64,000 nucleotides of DNA. It comes from Clostridiales bacterium. GTDB taxonomy: Bacteria; Bacillota; Clostridia; Oscillospirales; Oscillospiraceae. Numbering within the stretch: the first letter of the stretch is position 1; every line of letters begins with the position of its first letter. The notes beneath the pieces were generated by a model. The model was given only the letters and a program-made list of their open reading frames with translations. It did no database searches and was not told where the DNA came from. Shown here piece by piece: positions 9,470 to 17,855 of this stretch. Position numbers and translations under genes: made by a program. Where the stretch lies: assembly GCA_004556755.1 (NCBI GenBank), contig SFFW01000002.1, forward strand, positions 26,970 to 90,969. Reading direction: 5' to 3'.

Positions 9470-10471
9470 TTGAAAATACTGTCTTTTGAATCTTCCTGCG
9501 ACGAGACCGCCGTTGCGGTCGTCGAAAACGGAAGGACCGTACTGACCGATCAGATATTCTCTCAGGCGGACCTCCATGCGGTGTACGGCGGCGTAGTGCC
9601 GGAAATCGCATCGAGAAGCCATGTCGAGGTCATATCCCGCCTTGCACAGAGAGCGATCGAGGTCGCCGGCATATCGAAAAGCGATATTGACGCCGTCGGT
9701 GTTACATATGCGCCCGGTCTTATAGGTACGGTGCTTGTAGGACTGAATTTTGCGAAGGCGACTGCGCTTGCACTCGGCGTTCCGCTTATCCCGGTGCATC
9801 ACATAAAGGGTCATGTTGCGGCAAACTATATTGCCTATCCGGAGCTTGAGCCTCCGTTTCTGTGCCTTGCCATCTCCGGCGGCAACACGCTTATCATAGA
9901 TGTTCGCACTTACACGGATATGCACATAATCGGCGCTACGAGAGACGACGCTGCGGGCGAGTGCTTTGACAAGACGGCAAGAGTGCTGGGACTGCCGTAC
10001 CCCGGCGGCAAGCATATTGACAAGCTGTCTCAGGGCGGAGACGATAAAAAGTACAAGCTGCCGAGAACGCATATCGAAGGCAGCGCCTACGACATGAGCT
10101 TTTCCGGGCTTAAAACCGCAGTTATCAACACCGTTCACAACGCCGAGCAAAAGGGAGAGACCCTTGACAGAGCGTCGCTTGCGGCGTCGTTCGTCGCCGC
10201 AGTCAGCGACACTCTTGTGCCGAGGACCATGGCGGCCGCAAGAGAGCTTGGGTATAAGAAGATCGCAATTGCGGGCGGTGTTGCAGCCAATACGAGGATC
10301 CGTGCCGACTTCAAGAAGGCGGCTGAAAAGGACGGTTGCACGCTTTATGTGCCGCCGCTGAGCCTTTGCGGAGACAACGGTGCAATGATAGGCAGTCAGG
10401 CGTACTACGAATATCTTGCGGGCAACGTAGCCGGAAGCGACCTTAACGCCTACGCCAACATGGAATTGTAA
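9470..10471 (+). CDS. tsaD: tRNA N6-threonylcarbamoyladenosine synthase subunit TsaD
   Basis: Kae1/Qri7/TsaD family, 333 residues, ASKHA fold. It transfers threonylcarbamoyl from TsaC product to A37 of ANN-decoding tRNAs with TsaB and TsaE. Diagnostic features are FESSCDETA at the N-terminus, the metal-binding HHIKGH, the SGGNT nucleotide loop, and AGGVAANTRIR. It starts with TTG at 9470 after TGAGGA that overlaps the rimI stop. An essential gene of normal length. radC follows 12 nt downstream. Confidence 0.97.
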   Translation: MKILSFESSCDETAVAVVENGRTVLTDQIFSQADLHAVYGGVVPEIASRSHVEVISRLAQRAIEVAGISKSDIDAVGVTYAPGLIGTVLVGLNFAKATALALGVPLIPVHHIKGHVAANYIAYPELEPPFLCLAISGGNTLIIDVRTYTDMHIIGATRDDAAGECFDKTARVLGLPYPGGKHIDKLSQGGDDKKYKLPRTHIEGSAYDMSFSGLKTAVINTVHNAEQKGETLDRASLAASFVAAVSDTLVPRTMAAARELGYKKIAIAGGVAANTRIRADFKKAAEKDGCTLYVPPLSLCGDNGAMIGSQAYYEYLAGNVAGSDLNAYANMEL

Positions 10472-10483
10472 GGGGTCATACAC

Positions 10484-11155
10484 ATGGGAACACACGATGG
10501 ACACAGACAGAGAATGAAGGAGCGCTATGCCCAAACGGGGCTTGAAGGCTTCAGTGACCTGAACGCTCTTGAGTTTCTGCTGTTTTACGCCGTGCCGAGG
10601 AGAGATACAAATGAGCTTGCGCATGAGCTTGTGGAGCGCTTCGGCTCACTTACGGGAGTCCTTGAAGCCGATATGGATGAGCTTCGGAGCGTCAAGGGAA
10701 TAGGGGACAACGCTGCGACGCTTTTGAGCCTTGTTCCGCAGATCAGCAGAAGGTATATGGAACGCAAGACGCTTCCGCAGAAGAAAATACGCAACAGCAC
10801 GGATGCGGCGCAGTACTTTGTTTCAAAGTTTGCCTACGAATACAAGGAGGTCGCATATGCGATGTTTCTTGACACAAAGCACTGCATCATATGCACGAAG
10901 GAAATGTCAAGAGGCGTCATTAACGGGCTTGAGCTCAGTGTGAGAAGCCTTGTCGAGGCATGCCTAAAGCTCCATGCACAGGCTGTGATAATTGCCCACA
11001 ACCACCCGAATGCAAGACTTGAGCCTTCGTCCGAGGACGAATATTTTACGACTTCGCTCAAAAAATCCCTGTTTCTTGTGGATGTTGAGCTGCTGGATCA
11101 TATCATTGTGTCGGGAAATGAGTACATATCGCTGAAGAAAATTGGTCTTATGTAA
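10484..11155 (+). CDS. radC: RadC family JAB/MPN-domain protein
   Basis: 223 residues. The N-terminal half has a helix-hairpin-helix region (LRSVKGIGDNAATLL), the C-terminal half a JAMM metalloprotease-like domain with HNHPNARLEPSSED, which holds the two histidines and aspartate of the metal site. RadC was named for a DNA repair phenotype that was later withdrawn, and its role remains uncertain. The N-terminus MGTHDGHRQRMKERY is typical of the Clostridia subfamily. AGGGG lies 8 nt before the ATG. Last gene of the uvrB-to-radC run. Confidence 0.9.
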   Translation: MGTHDGHRQRMKERYAQTGLEGFSDLNALEFLLFYAVPRRDTNELAHELVERFGSLTGVLEADMDELRSVKGIGDNAATLLSLVPQISRRYMERKTLPQKKIRNSTDAAQYFVSKFAYEYKEVAYAMFLDTKHCIICTKEMSRGVINGLELSVRSLVEACLKLHAQAVIIAHNHPNARLEPSSEDEYFTTSLKKSLFLVDVELLDHIIVSGNEYISLKKIGLM

Positions 11156-11451
11156 ACGATTTTTTGTTACCGTTTTGTATTAAAATATCACTAGAGAGTT
11201 TGACTTGATTTTACAATTATGCGTATACATACTGAAAACGCTACGATTTCACGATGTTGAAAACTCTGTTGAAAGTGTTGATAACTATTTGAAAAATAAT
11301 TTTTACAGATAATTATGAAAACCTATTCGGACACAGCACAGATAGATAAAACCTTGAAATTTCAATGCATTTTCAAAATTTAAAGCATTGAATTTTTCTC
11401 TTGACAGAATGTTTTTCGACAAAAATATACGAATTGTAATTTAACTGCCGA
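11156..11451. other. AT-rich non-coding stretch between radC and tRNA-Thr
   Basis: No credible reading frame is seen here. It contains three TGTTGA units at 11255, 11267 and 11276 (TGTTGAAAA, TGTTGAAAG, TGTTGATAAC), an AT-rich inverted repeat TTCAATGC (11361-11368) / GCATTGAA (11385-11392) followed by a T-rich stretch that may end radC transcripts, and a possible TTGACA box at 11401 with TATACG 18 nt later. Confidence 0.6.
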
Positions 11452-11480
11452 TTGACTTTAGAGAGCAACTGTGCTAAAAT
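11452..11480 (+). promoter_or_regulatory. Promoter of tRNA-Thr
   Basis: TTGACT (11452-11457), 17-nt spacer, TAAAAT (11475-11480). The expected start site falls about 9 nt before the mature 5' end. Confidence 0.8.
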
Positions 11481-11495
11481 ACCAACGCTGACGCT

Positions 11496-11570
11496 GCTGG
11501 TGTGGCTCAATGGCAGAGCATCTCACTCGTAATGAGAAGGTTGTGAGTTCGATTCTCACCACCAGCTCCA
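11496..11570 (+). tRNA. tRNA-Thr (anticodon CGT)
   Basis: A 75-nt cloverleaf. Acceptor stem GCTGGTG pairs with CACCAGC, D-stem GCTC/GAGC, anticodon stem TCTCA/TGAGA with loop CTCGTAA (anticodon CGT, codon ACG), T-arm GTGAG-TTCGATT-CTCAC, and an encoded CCA after discriminator T. A single-gene unit with its own promoter and terminator. Confidence 0.97.
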
Positions 11571-11573
11571 GTA

Positions 11574-11608
11574 AAAAAAGCTTACGGATTTATCCGTAAG
11601 CTTTTTTG
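11574..11608. terminator. Bidirectional terminator between tRNA-Thr and the GH2 gene
   Basis: A stem AAAAAAGCTTACGGAT / ATCCGTAAGCTTTTTT with a short loop. A run at one side and T run at the other let it end the tRNA transcript on the plus strand and the GH2 transcript on the minus strand, whose stop codon is 2 nt away. Confidence 0.9.
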
Positions 11609-11609
11609 T

Positions 11610-13940
11610 TTATTCCGCATCTTTTGTGACTTTGAATTTTAACTCGGTGCCGTTAACCGTCAAGACGCCTTCGCCGACTTGCCCGGTGCTTTTAACGTAA
11701 GTGCCGCCGCAGCCGCCCTTGAGACTTATAACTGAGGGACCGATAAGCTCTATCGCACCCTTGGCTTCGAGTGTGACCGGCTCGTTGTAATAGGTGCAGA
11801 CGTTACCGTTTTCGTCGACTGCCCGGATCCTGACGGCGGAAACGTCGTAGGTTGCAGCCTCATTGAGCGTATACCTGCTTGCCTCCGCCGCAATGTGAGG
11901 CACGACGCCGGGCTTTCTCGTGACGGATGCGACGACCTCGGCGTTCTTTATTGCGTCAAATCTCCACACCGTCGCTTCACCGCCCCAGTTGCCGACGTAC
12001 TTAGCGTAAAGCTCGTAGCCGTCGGAGAAGGACAGACCCTTAAAAAGCATGAGCTTTGCAAGCTTCATCATTATCTTGGGCGACAGATTTGACATACCGT
12101 CCGCAGCGACCGCAAGCAGGCACTCCTTGAGCGCAGATGAGGTCTCGCTGTCATAGCCTTCGACGGTTTCGAGCATATTACCGATAAAGTCGTCGATTAC
12201 CACTGGCGGATGCGGCAGGGCAGGGTACTTATCCTTTGCAGGGTAATAATCCGCAACATGAATGCCGTTCTTGTACAGGCGCACAAAGTCCGCATTTGTG
12301 AAAACGTACACGCTGCCGATGTTTCCGGCGGGATGCTCTCCTATGTCCATTGTCGAGGAAACGGTGCAGCAGGGAGCGTCGTCGCTCTGACTTGCGTATA
12401 CCGCAGCTGCGAGCTTGGGATTTCTGAACATATCCATGACCCCGTGATAGCAAACGGCGTCTCCGCTGCCGAAATCACGGTGCGTGTTGTAATCGAACAT
12501 ACACCACGGGAAAATGCCGCAGATGTCGCCTGAGGCATACATTGCGTCAAGCACCTTGGCGTGCCGCAGAGCGTGACTTAAGCGGTGCGATTCGTCGTCA
12601 AAGGGCTTTGTCGGGAACATATGCCCGTTACACTCCGAAACGAGATAGGGCTTTGACTTATCGGAGGTCACCTTGCGCATGGGCTTAAGTCCGGCATTCG
12701 TGCCGCAGTGCGAAAAGTCATTGAATGCATAAACGTCCTCGAGAAGGCTGCTCTTTTCAAGATACCTTACGCCGCTTGTCTGTCGGGAGGAATCAAGCCT
12801 GTGCGCAAGCTTATTTGTCCTGCTGTACAGCTCGTCGCAGTCCTGAGACTCGTTTATGCGCACACCCCATAAAATTATGCTCGGATGATGCATATTCTGC
12901 CGTATCATCTCCTCGGTGTTATCCACCGCTTGCTCCTTCCATGCGGCGTCGCCGATATGCTGCCAACCGGGGATCTCAGTGAATACAAGAAGTCCCAGCT
13001 CATCGCAGCGGTCAAGGAAATGCTGGGATTGTGGGTAGTGCGAGGTCCTGACGGCGTTTACGCCAAGCTCGTTTTTCAGTATTTCGGCATCGAGAACCTG
13101 CATGGACTTCGGCATTGCGTAGCCGACATATGCGTAGCTTTGGTGCCGGTTAAGTCCACGAAGCTTTAGCCTGCTGCCGTTAATGTAAAGCCCGTCCTTT
13201 TTGAATTTCGCAGTTCTGAATCCGAAGCGCAGACTCTTTTCGTCAATAAGGCGCTGCTGCGCATCCAAACGGCAGACCTTGAGCGTGTAGAGATACGGCG
13301 ACTCCGGCGACCAAAGTCTTGCATCCGGCAGCGAAAGTTTAAACTCGTGCCCCTTTGCCGTGCCGACGGTGTTGCCGTCAGCGTCTATGACGCTGCTTAA
13401 AAGGCTGCTGTGACGGAGCTTGCGCTCGGTGCTTATCCGCACTTTTATCTCCCGCAGCGCCGTGTTTTCAATAAGCACGTCGCCGATAAAGCCGACGGAG
13501 CGCACAAGGAGACTGACCTCACGGTACAGTCCGCCGTAGCAGAGGTAGTCTATGACAAAGCCGAAGGGCGGAACATTGAGGCTCTCACGGCAGTCGAGCT
13601 TTACGGTCACGGTGTTCTCGGCGCCGAAGCTTATGTGCGAGGTCAGATCGACTTCAAAAGCGGTGTAGCCGCAGTCGTGGTGTGCGACCTCCTCACCGTT
13701 GCAGTACACGACTGCGGAATGAGCCGCACCGTCAAAGCGAAGCGACAGGAGCTTATCCGACCAGTCGTCGGGTACGAAAAAGCTCTTTTGATAGCCGCAG
13801 ACCGTCTGATAGTCCTTGCAGTCAACGTAGTTGTACGGCAGCTCCTTGACGGTATGCGGAAGCCGAACCTTTTCCGCTGCGTTAAAGCCGCGCTCGTAAT
13901 CGAAGGTGAACAGCCAATCGTCGTTAAAAGGGATATTCAT
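11610..13940 (-). CDS. Glycoside hydrolase family 2 (beta-galactosidase/beta-glucuronidase type)
   Basis: About 776 residues, no signal peptide, so cytoplasmic. Domain order is a jelly-roll sugar-binding domain (1-150), an Ig-like domain (150-250), a TIM barrel (250-550) and C-terminal beta domains. The acid/base Glu is near 363 (WGVRINES), the nucleophile Glu near 436 (LVSECNG), and the family signature RTSHYPQS is present. The linkage cannot be fixed from sequence; beta-galactosidase is most likely, with beta-glucuronidase or mannosidase as alternatives. The ATG at 13940 follows GGAG at 8 nt; an in-frame GTG lies three codons upstream. It stands alone, without transporter or regulator genes next to it. 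Confidence 0.88.
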   Translation of the reverse strand: MNIPFNDDWLFTFDYERGFNAAEKVRLPHTVKELPYNYVDCKDYQTVCGYQKSFFVPDDWSDKLLSLRFDGAAHSAVVYCNGEEVAHHDCGYTAFEVDLTSHISFGAENTVTVKLDCRESLNVPPFGFVIDYLCYGGLYREVSLLVRSVGFIGDVLIENTALREIKVRISTERKLRHSSLLSSVIDADGNTVGTAKGHEFKLSLPDARLWSPESPYLYTLKVCRLDAQQRLIDEKSLRFGFRTAKFKKDGLYINGSRLKLRGLNRHQSYAYVGYAMPKSMQVLDAEILKNELGVNAVRTSHYPQSQHFLDRCDELGLLVFTEIPGWQHIGDAAWKEQAVDNTEEMIRQNMHHPSIILWGVRINESQDCDELYSRTNKLAHRLDSSRQTSGVRYLEKSSLLEDVYAFNDFSHCGTNAGLKPMRKVTSDKSKPYLVSECNGHMFPTKPFDDESHRLSHALRHAKVLDAMYASGDICGIFPWCMFDYNTHRDFGSGDAVCYHGVMDMFRNPKLAAAVYASQSDDAPCCTVSSTMDIGEHPAGNIGSVYVFTNADFVRLYKNGIHVADYYPAKDKYPALPHPPVVIDDFIGNMLETVEGYDSETSSALKECLLAVAADGMSNLSPKIMMKLAKLMLFKGLSFSDGYELYAKYVGNWGGEATVWRFDAIKNAEVVASVTRKPGVVPHIAAEASRYTLNEAATYDVSAVRIRAVDENGNVCTYYNEPVTLEAKGAIELIGPSVISLKGGCGGTYVKSTGQVGEGVLTVNGTELKFKVTKDAE

Positions 13941-14052
13941 AGCGCACACTCCAAATGATTTTTTGCCATTTTATCATATCTGACAGGATTTGAAAACGAT
14001 TTTAAAGAATTTGCCGACACTTTTGTGTACAAGGTAGAAAAGGAATAATTAG

Positions 14053-14081
14053 TTGCTTTTATTGCTTTGCGGATATATAAT
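14053..14081 (+). promoter_or_regulatory. Promoter of the glycerol-1-phosphate dehydrogenase gene
   Basis: TTGCTT (14053-14058), 17-nt spacer, TATAAT (14076-14081). A second TATAAT at 14082-14087 has no matching -35. Confidence 0.7.
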
Positions 14082-14117
14082 TATAATGTATCAAAAATAT
14101 AAGGACAGGTGAATGCT

Positions 14118-15353
14118 ATGATTATTGACTGCACAAAGCTTGGCGGGCGCTGCTCCTGCGGCAGGGAGCATCCGCTGCACACAAAGCATATTGTCTGTGA
14201 GGCAGGCTGCATGGACAAGGCAGACGAGTATTTTGAGCTTGCCGGACTTTCGGGAAGGAGAGCCGTTATCTACGACTCAAACACCTACAATAATCAGTGG
14301 ATACCTCATATCAAGGCAGACCAGGAGATAGTCCTCGACGCAACCGGACTTCATACGGACAAGGACAAGGTCGAGGAGATGATGACGCAGCTCCGTGACC
14401 CCGAGATCATCGTCGCCGTCGGCGGCGGTACGATTACCGATTTCGGCAGATACAGTGCCGACAAGCTGGGAGTGCCGTTCGTGTCCGTGCCTACGCTCGT
14501 CAGCGCAGACGGATTCTCCGCCAACATCTGCTCCATAATCATCGACGGGCAGAAGAAGTCGATCCCGATGATTGCCGCAACGCTCGTTCTGTGCGACATA
14601 AACATCGTATCTCATGTCCCCATGTTCCTGACGATGAGCGGCGTGTGCGATATTATGTCGAAGTACATTTCTCTTGCCGACTGGAAAATTTCCAACATTG
14701 TCACCGGCGAATACATATGCCCTGAGATCGTCAGAATGGCGGAGGAAGCATTAAAGAGAACGAGATACTGCTGCATGGACCTCCTTGAGAATAAGACGGA
14801 GGCGTATGAGGCAATGGCGGCGTCGCTCATGGAGAGCGGACTTACGATGCAGATGCTCTCAAATTCCAGAGCCGCAAGCGGTGCGGAGCATCTTATTGCC
14901 CACCTTGCGGAAATGCGTCCGCCGAGATTTGAGGCTGCCGGCGGAATACACGGTGAATGTGTCGGCGTCGGGACCGTGCTTATGGCTGAGCGCTACCATG
15001 AAATGATAGCCAAAAAGCCCGTTGCAAAGCCCTTTGTGCCGTATGACGAGGCGTGGATCAGAGAAAAGTTCGGACCCTTGGCGGACGGTATCATTAAGGA
15101 AAACAGCAACGATATACTCGCAAGCTTCGACCCGCAGAGCATAATCGACCACTGGGACGAGATAGTCGAGATCGTTAAGACCATCCCCAAAGCGGATGAG
15201 CTTCGCAAGCTGTACTCGGCACTGGGTGCTAAGTACAGGCTTGAGGATATCCACATCGACCCGGCACTCAAGGAAGACTGCATTGAAATGTCCGTCGCAA
15301 TACGCAACCGCCTTACCTTTATGCGTATGAGCAGAGTGCTTGACTACAACTGA
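14118..15353 (+). CDS. sn-glycerol-1-phosphate dehydrogenase (AraM/EgsA family)
   Basis: NAD(P)-dependent reduction of dihydroxyacetone phosphate to sn-glycerol-1-phosphate, the enantiomer typical of archaeal lipids but also made by AraM of Bacillus. The 411-residue protein has the nucleotide-binding AVGGGTITDFGRY, the substrate-pocket VPTLVSADGFSA, and metal ligands in SGAEHLIAHLAEM and GGIHGECVGVG. The N-terminal Cys-rich stretch CSCGREHPL is seen in the Clostridia branch of this family. I choose ATG 14118 (AGGTG 6 nt upstream) over GTG 14109. The next gene is a HAD phosphatase 12 nt downstream, probably in the same transcript, and could act on the product. Confidence 0.88.
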   Translation: MIIDCTKLGGRCSCGREHPLHTKHIVCEAGCMDKADEYFELAGLSGRRAVIYDSNTYNNQWIPHIKADQEIVLDATGLHTDKDKVEEMMTQLRDPEIIVAVGGGTITDFGRYSADKLGVPFVSVPTLVSADGFSANICSIIIDGQKKSIPMIAATLVLCDINIVSHVPMFLTMSGVCDIMSKYISLADWKISNIVTGEYICPEIVRMAEEALKRTRYCCMDLLENKTEAYEAMAASLMESGLTMQMLSNSRAASGAEHLIAHLAEMRPPRFEAAGGIHGECVGVGTVLMAERYHEMIAKKPVAKPFVPYDEAWIREKFGPLADGIIKENSNDILASFDPQSIIDHWDEIVEIVKTIPKADELRKLYSALGAKYRLEDIHIDPALKEDCIEMSVAIRNRLTFMRMSRVLDYN

Positions 15354-15365
15354 GCGGAGATAAAT

Positions 15366-16169
15366 ATGGATAAGCTTCTAAATTCAAAACTATTTCTGCT
15401 TGACATGGACGGCACTTTGTACCTCGGAGACGAGGTTTTCGACGGTGCTATTGACTTTATAGAAACCATTGAGAATACCGGGAGAGAGTACATTTATCTG
15501 ACCAACAACTCCTCCCGTGCAGGCATTGATTACATCACAAGGCTGCGCAAGCTCGGTTTTCCCTGTGAGGAGAAAAACGTCTTTACTTCGGGTATGGCGA
15601 CCGCAATGTACTTAAACGAGAACTTCCCCGGCGAAACGGTGTACCCCGTCGGAACGCCCGCATTCCTGTCGGAGCTTTCGGCATACGGTGTGCCTCTCGG
15701 CGACGGGGAGGACGTTAAGGTCGTCTGCGTCGGCTTTGACACCACGCTGACCTATGAAAAGCTTGACAAAGCGGTGCATTATCTCAGACACGGTGCGGCT
15801 TTCGTCGCCGCAAACCCCGACTGGGTGTGTCCCATGCCTGCGGGCGAGGTTCTGCCGGACTGCGGCAGCATATGTGCGCTGCTCACCGCCGCATCGGGTG
15901 CGGTACCCAAGTATATCGGCAAGCCCAACCGCAGTATGGTTGACATAATATCCTCAAAAACCGGGATACCGAACGAAAACATATGCTGCGTCGGCGATAG
16001 ACTTTATACCGACATCGCCGTTGCGCAGAACGCCGGAGCGGTTTCCGTGTGCGTTCTGTCGGGGGAAAGCACGACGGACGACATTGCCGCCGCCGAACGC
16101 AAGCCGGACTATGTGCTGGACAGCGTTGCGGATATTGCAAGGCTTCTAAAAGAAAATTACGGAAAATGA
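15366..16169 (+). CDS. HAD-IIA family phosphatase (NagD/phosphoglycolate phosphatase-like)
   Basis: 267 residues. HAD motif I is LDMDGTLYLGD (nucleophile Asp13, acid Asp15), motif II LTNNSSR, the Lys in GKPNRSM, and motif IV GDRLYTDIAVAQNAG. The subclass IIA cap lies between motifs II and III. Relatives hydrolyse phosphoglycolate, glycerol phosphates, p-nitrophenyl phosphate or nucleotides. Its position directly behind glycerol-1-phosphate dehydrogenase suggests a polyol-phosphate substrate, which is inference. The last three residues (YGK) are encoded inside the palindrome shared with the convergent gluQ gene. Confidence 0.88.
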   Translation: MDKLLNSKLFLLDMDGTLYLGDEVFDGAIDFIETIENTGREYIYLTNNSSRAGIDYITRLRKLGFPCEEKNVFTSGMATAMYLNENFPGETVYPVGTPAFLSELSAYGVPLGDGEDVKVVCVGFDTTLTYEKLDKAVHYLRHGAAFVAANPDWVCPMPAGEVLPDCGSICALLTAASGAVPKYIGKPNRSMVDIISSKTGIPNENICCVGDRLYTDIAVAQNAGAVSVCVLSGESTTDDIAAAERKPDYVLDSVADIARLLKENYGK

Positions 16170-16194
16170 CCCTTTGAGGGTCATTTTCCGTAAT
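16156..16194. terminator. 17-bp perfect palindromic hairpin spanning the ends of two convergent genes
   Basis: ATTACGGAAAATGACCC (16156-16172), loop TTTGA, then the exact reverse complement (16178-16194). Both stop codons, of the HAD gene (16167-16169) and of gluQ (16181-16183), are inside the arms. There is no long T run, so it may act as a bidirectional terminator or a 3'-end stabiliser. Confidence 0.75.
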
Positions 16195-17110
16195 GGAACA
16201 CTATATCCTCCGTCGGTATCTTGTCCCACGAAAAGCTCTGCAAAAGCTCGTTTGGACTTATCGGCGCATCGCTTTCCCGAAGCCCAAGAAGCTTTGCGAG
16301 TATGCCGGTGATCTCTTCAGGGCAATGCTCTTTGAGCAAAACCGCCGTACTGAGATCGCCGAAGCGCTTTGACATTTTGCGGTCGCCGAGAAGTATCAGC
16401 GGTGCATGACAGTAGTCGGGAGCGCTGCCTCCGAGCTGCCGTATGAGCCAGATTTGCTTTGCGGTCGATGACAGAAGGTCACGTCCTCTGACGACTCGGC
16501 TTATGCCCATATCCATGTCGTCGAACGATACCGCAAGCTGATAGGCATAGATCCCGTCGGAACGCCGGATAATAAAGTCACCGTCGTTTGCGAGGTTTAC
16601 ACGCCGCAAGCCGTAGTGACCGTCGGTAAAGACGATCTCACTGTCTGGGACGGACACCTTCCACGCAGGGCGCTTTCCCGCTGCTTCAAGCGTCCGACGT
16701 TCGGAAGCGCTCAGAGTCTTGCAGCGGCAGACGCTGCGGTCGTGCGCATAGCTCTCATGCGGTGCGGAGGCGGCAAGCCGCTGATTTCTGCTGCAATAGC
16801 AGGGGTATAAAAGCCCCTTTTGCCGGAGCAGCTCAAACGCACCGTCATACAGCGCCGTGCGCCCGCTCTGATAGTTTATGCCGGGATACTCATCCCAGTT
16901 AAGTCCGAGCCGACGCATATCGCTCATTATTCCTTCGGCGTATTCCTTTTTGCTGCGGGCGGGGTCGAGATCCTCAAGGCGAAAGACGATTTTTCCACCG
17001 AGAGTCCTTGCATCGAGCCATGCAAGCAGGAGAGAGGACAGGTTGCCGAGATGCAGCATACCGCTGGGACTTGGGGCGAAACGCCCGCATATTGATCCGA
17101 AATTGTTCAT
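16181..17110 (-). CDS. gluQ: Glutamyl-Q tRNA(Asp) synthetase
   Basis: A truncated paralogue of glutamyl-tRNA synthetase that glutamylates queuosine at position 34 of tRNA-Asp. At 309 residues it has only the catalytic domain: FAPSPSGMLHLGN (HIGH-type signature), KMSKRFG (KMSKS), and a zinc site with CYCSRNQ and CRC. It lacks the anticodon-binding domain, which separates it from GltX. The presence of queA and tgt elsewhere in the window fits a queuosine-modifying organism. No strong ribosome site precedes the ATG (GGTG only). Confidence 0.9.
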   Translation of the reverse strand: MNNFGSICGRFAPSPSGMLHLGNLSSLLLAWLDARTLGGKIVFRLEDLDPARSKKEYAEGIMSDMRRLGLNWDEYPGINYQSGRTALYDGAFELLRQKGLLYPCYCSRNQRLAASAPHESYAHDRSVCRCKTLSASERRTLEAAGKRPAWKVSVPDSEIVFTDGHYGLRRVNLANDGDFIIRRSDGIYAYQLAVSFDDMDMGISRVVRGRDLLSSTAKQIWLIRQLGGSAPDYCHAPLILLGDRKMSKRFGDLSTAVLLKEHCPEEITGILAKLLGLRESDAPISPNELLQSFSWDKIPTEDIVFHYGK

Positions 17111-17246
17111 AGCACCATTCTTTTCGATAATTTCTGCTTACATTTAAGCATATTCGGACGAAAAATTAAATATTTATCTACCATTTTTAATAAAAATATG
17201 CTATAAATATTTCTATAACAAATCATAATGGAAATGAGGTCGTATA

Positions 17247-17804
17247 ATGGCAAGCTCAACAAAGGAAGCCTTGGGCAATGCGCTCAAAAAAATGCTGGCA
17301 ATCAAGCCCATTGACAAGATAACCGTAAAGGATCTTGTCGAGGAATGCGGAGTCAATAGACAGACGTTCTATTATCACTTCGACGATGTATATGACCTCA
17401 TGGAGTGGGTCTTTGAGGAGGACGCAAACAGGGTCCTGCCGGATGAGATCTATTACGAGGAGTGGCGTGAGGACGTTATAATGTTCTTCCGCTATCTCTA
17501 CGAAAACAAAAGCTTTGTGCTTAACATCTTCAATTCTCAGAACCGCTCTTATCTTCTGCGCTACTTCAAGCGCCGCCTGCACTACTGCGTACACGGCTTT
17601 GCGATAATTGTCGCAGAGGGCAAGAACGTTGAGTGGTCGGATATGGAGTTCGTCTGCGAGCTTTATGTGCAGATCGTCGTAGGTCTTATTTCTCAGTGGC
17701 TGGACAACAACATGGAGCTGCCGCAGGAGATAGTGGTCGATAAGCTGCTGACGGTAATGGACGGCAGCGTCGAGGACATCCTCTCCCGTTTCGTGAAAGA
17801 ATGA
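17247..17804 (+). CDS. TetR-type regulator, DhaS-like
   Basis: 185 residues. An N-terminal helix-turn-helix (IDKITVKDLVEECGVNRQTFYYHF) matches TetR/AcrR regulators, and the C-terminal ligand-binding half resembles the TetR_C of dihydroxyacetone-kinase regulators (FRYLYENKSFVLNIFNSQNR; VVGLISQWLDNNMELP). GAGG lies upstream of the ATG. The target is not evident: neighbours are gluQ (divergent) and ybaK. No clear operator palindrome was identified in the 136-bp divergent gap, which is very AT-rich. Confidence 0.82.
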   Translation: MASSTKEALGNALKKMLAIKPIDKITVKDLVEECGVNRQTFYYHFDDVYDLMEWVFEEDANRVLPDEIYYEEWREDVIMFFRYLYENKSFVLNIFNSQNRSYLLRYFKRRLHYCVHGFAIIVAEGKNVEWSDMEFVCELYVQIVVGLISQWLDNNMELPQEIVVDKLLTVMDGSVEDILSRFVKE

Positions 17805-17807
17805 TGA

Positions 17808-17835
17808 CAAAGCCTCCCGATTTCGGGAGGCTTTG
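17808..17835 (+). terminator. Hairpin after the TetR-type regulator gene
   Basis: A perfect 12-bp stem CAAAGCCTCCCG / CGGGAGGCTTTG with a small ATTT loop. There is no T run beyond the arm, so it may act as a weak terminator or attenuator before ybaK. Confidence 0.55.
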
Positions 17836-17855
17836 AATGCTGAAAAGGAACAAGC

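Noticed and set aside
9221..10624. A 467-codon antisense frame over tsaD and radC
   Set aside because: Shadow of tsaD caused by codon bias; no start context or recognisable motif.
11156..11495. A replication origin at the TGTTGA cluster
   Set aside because: No dnaA, dnaN, rnpA or rpmH nearby and only one imperfect DnaA box; gene orientation does not switch here.
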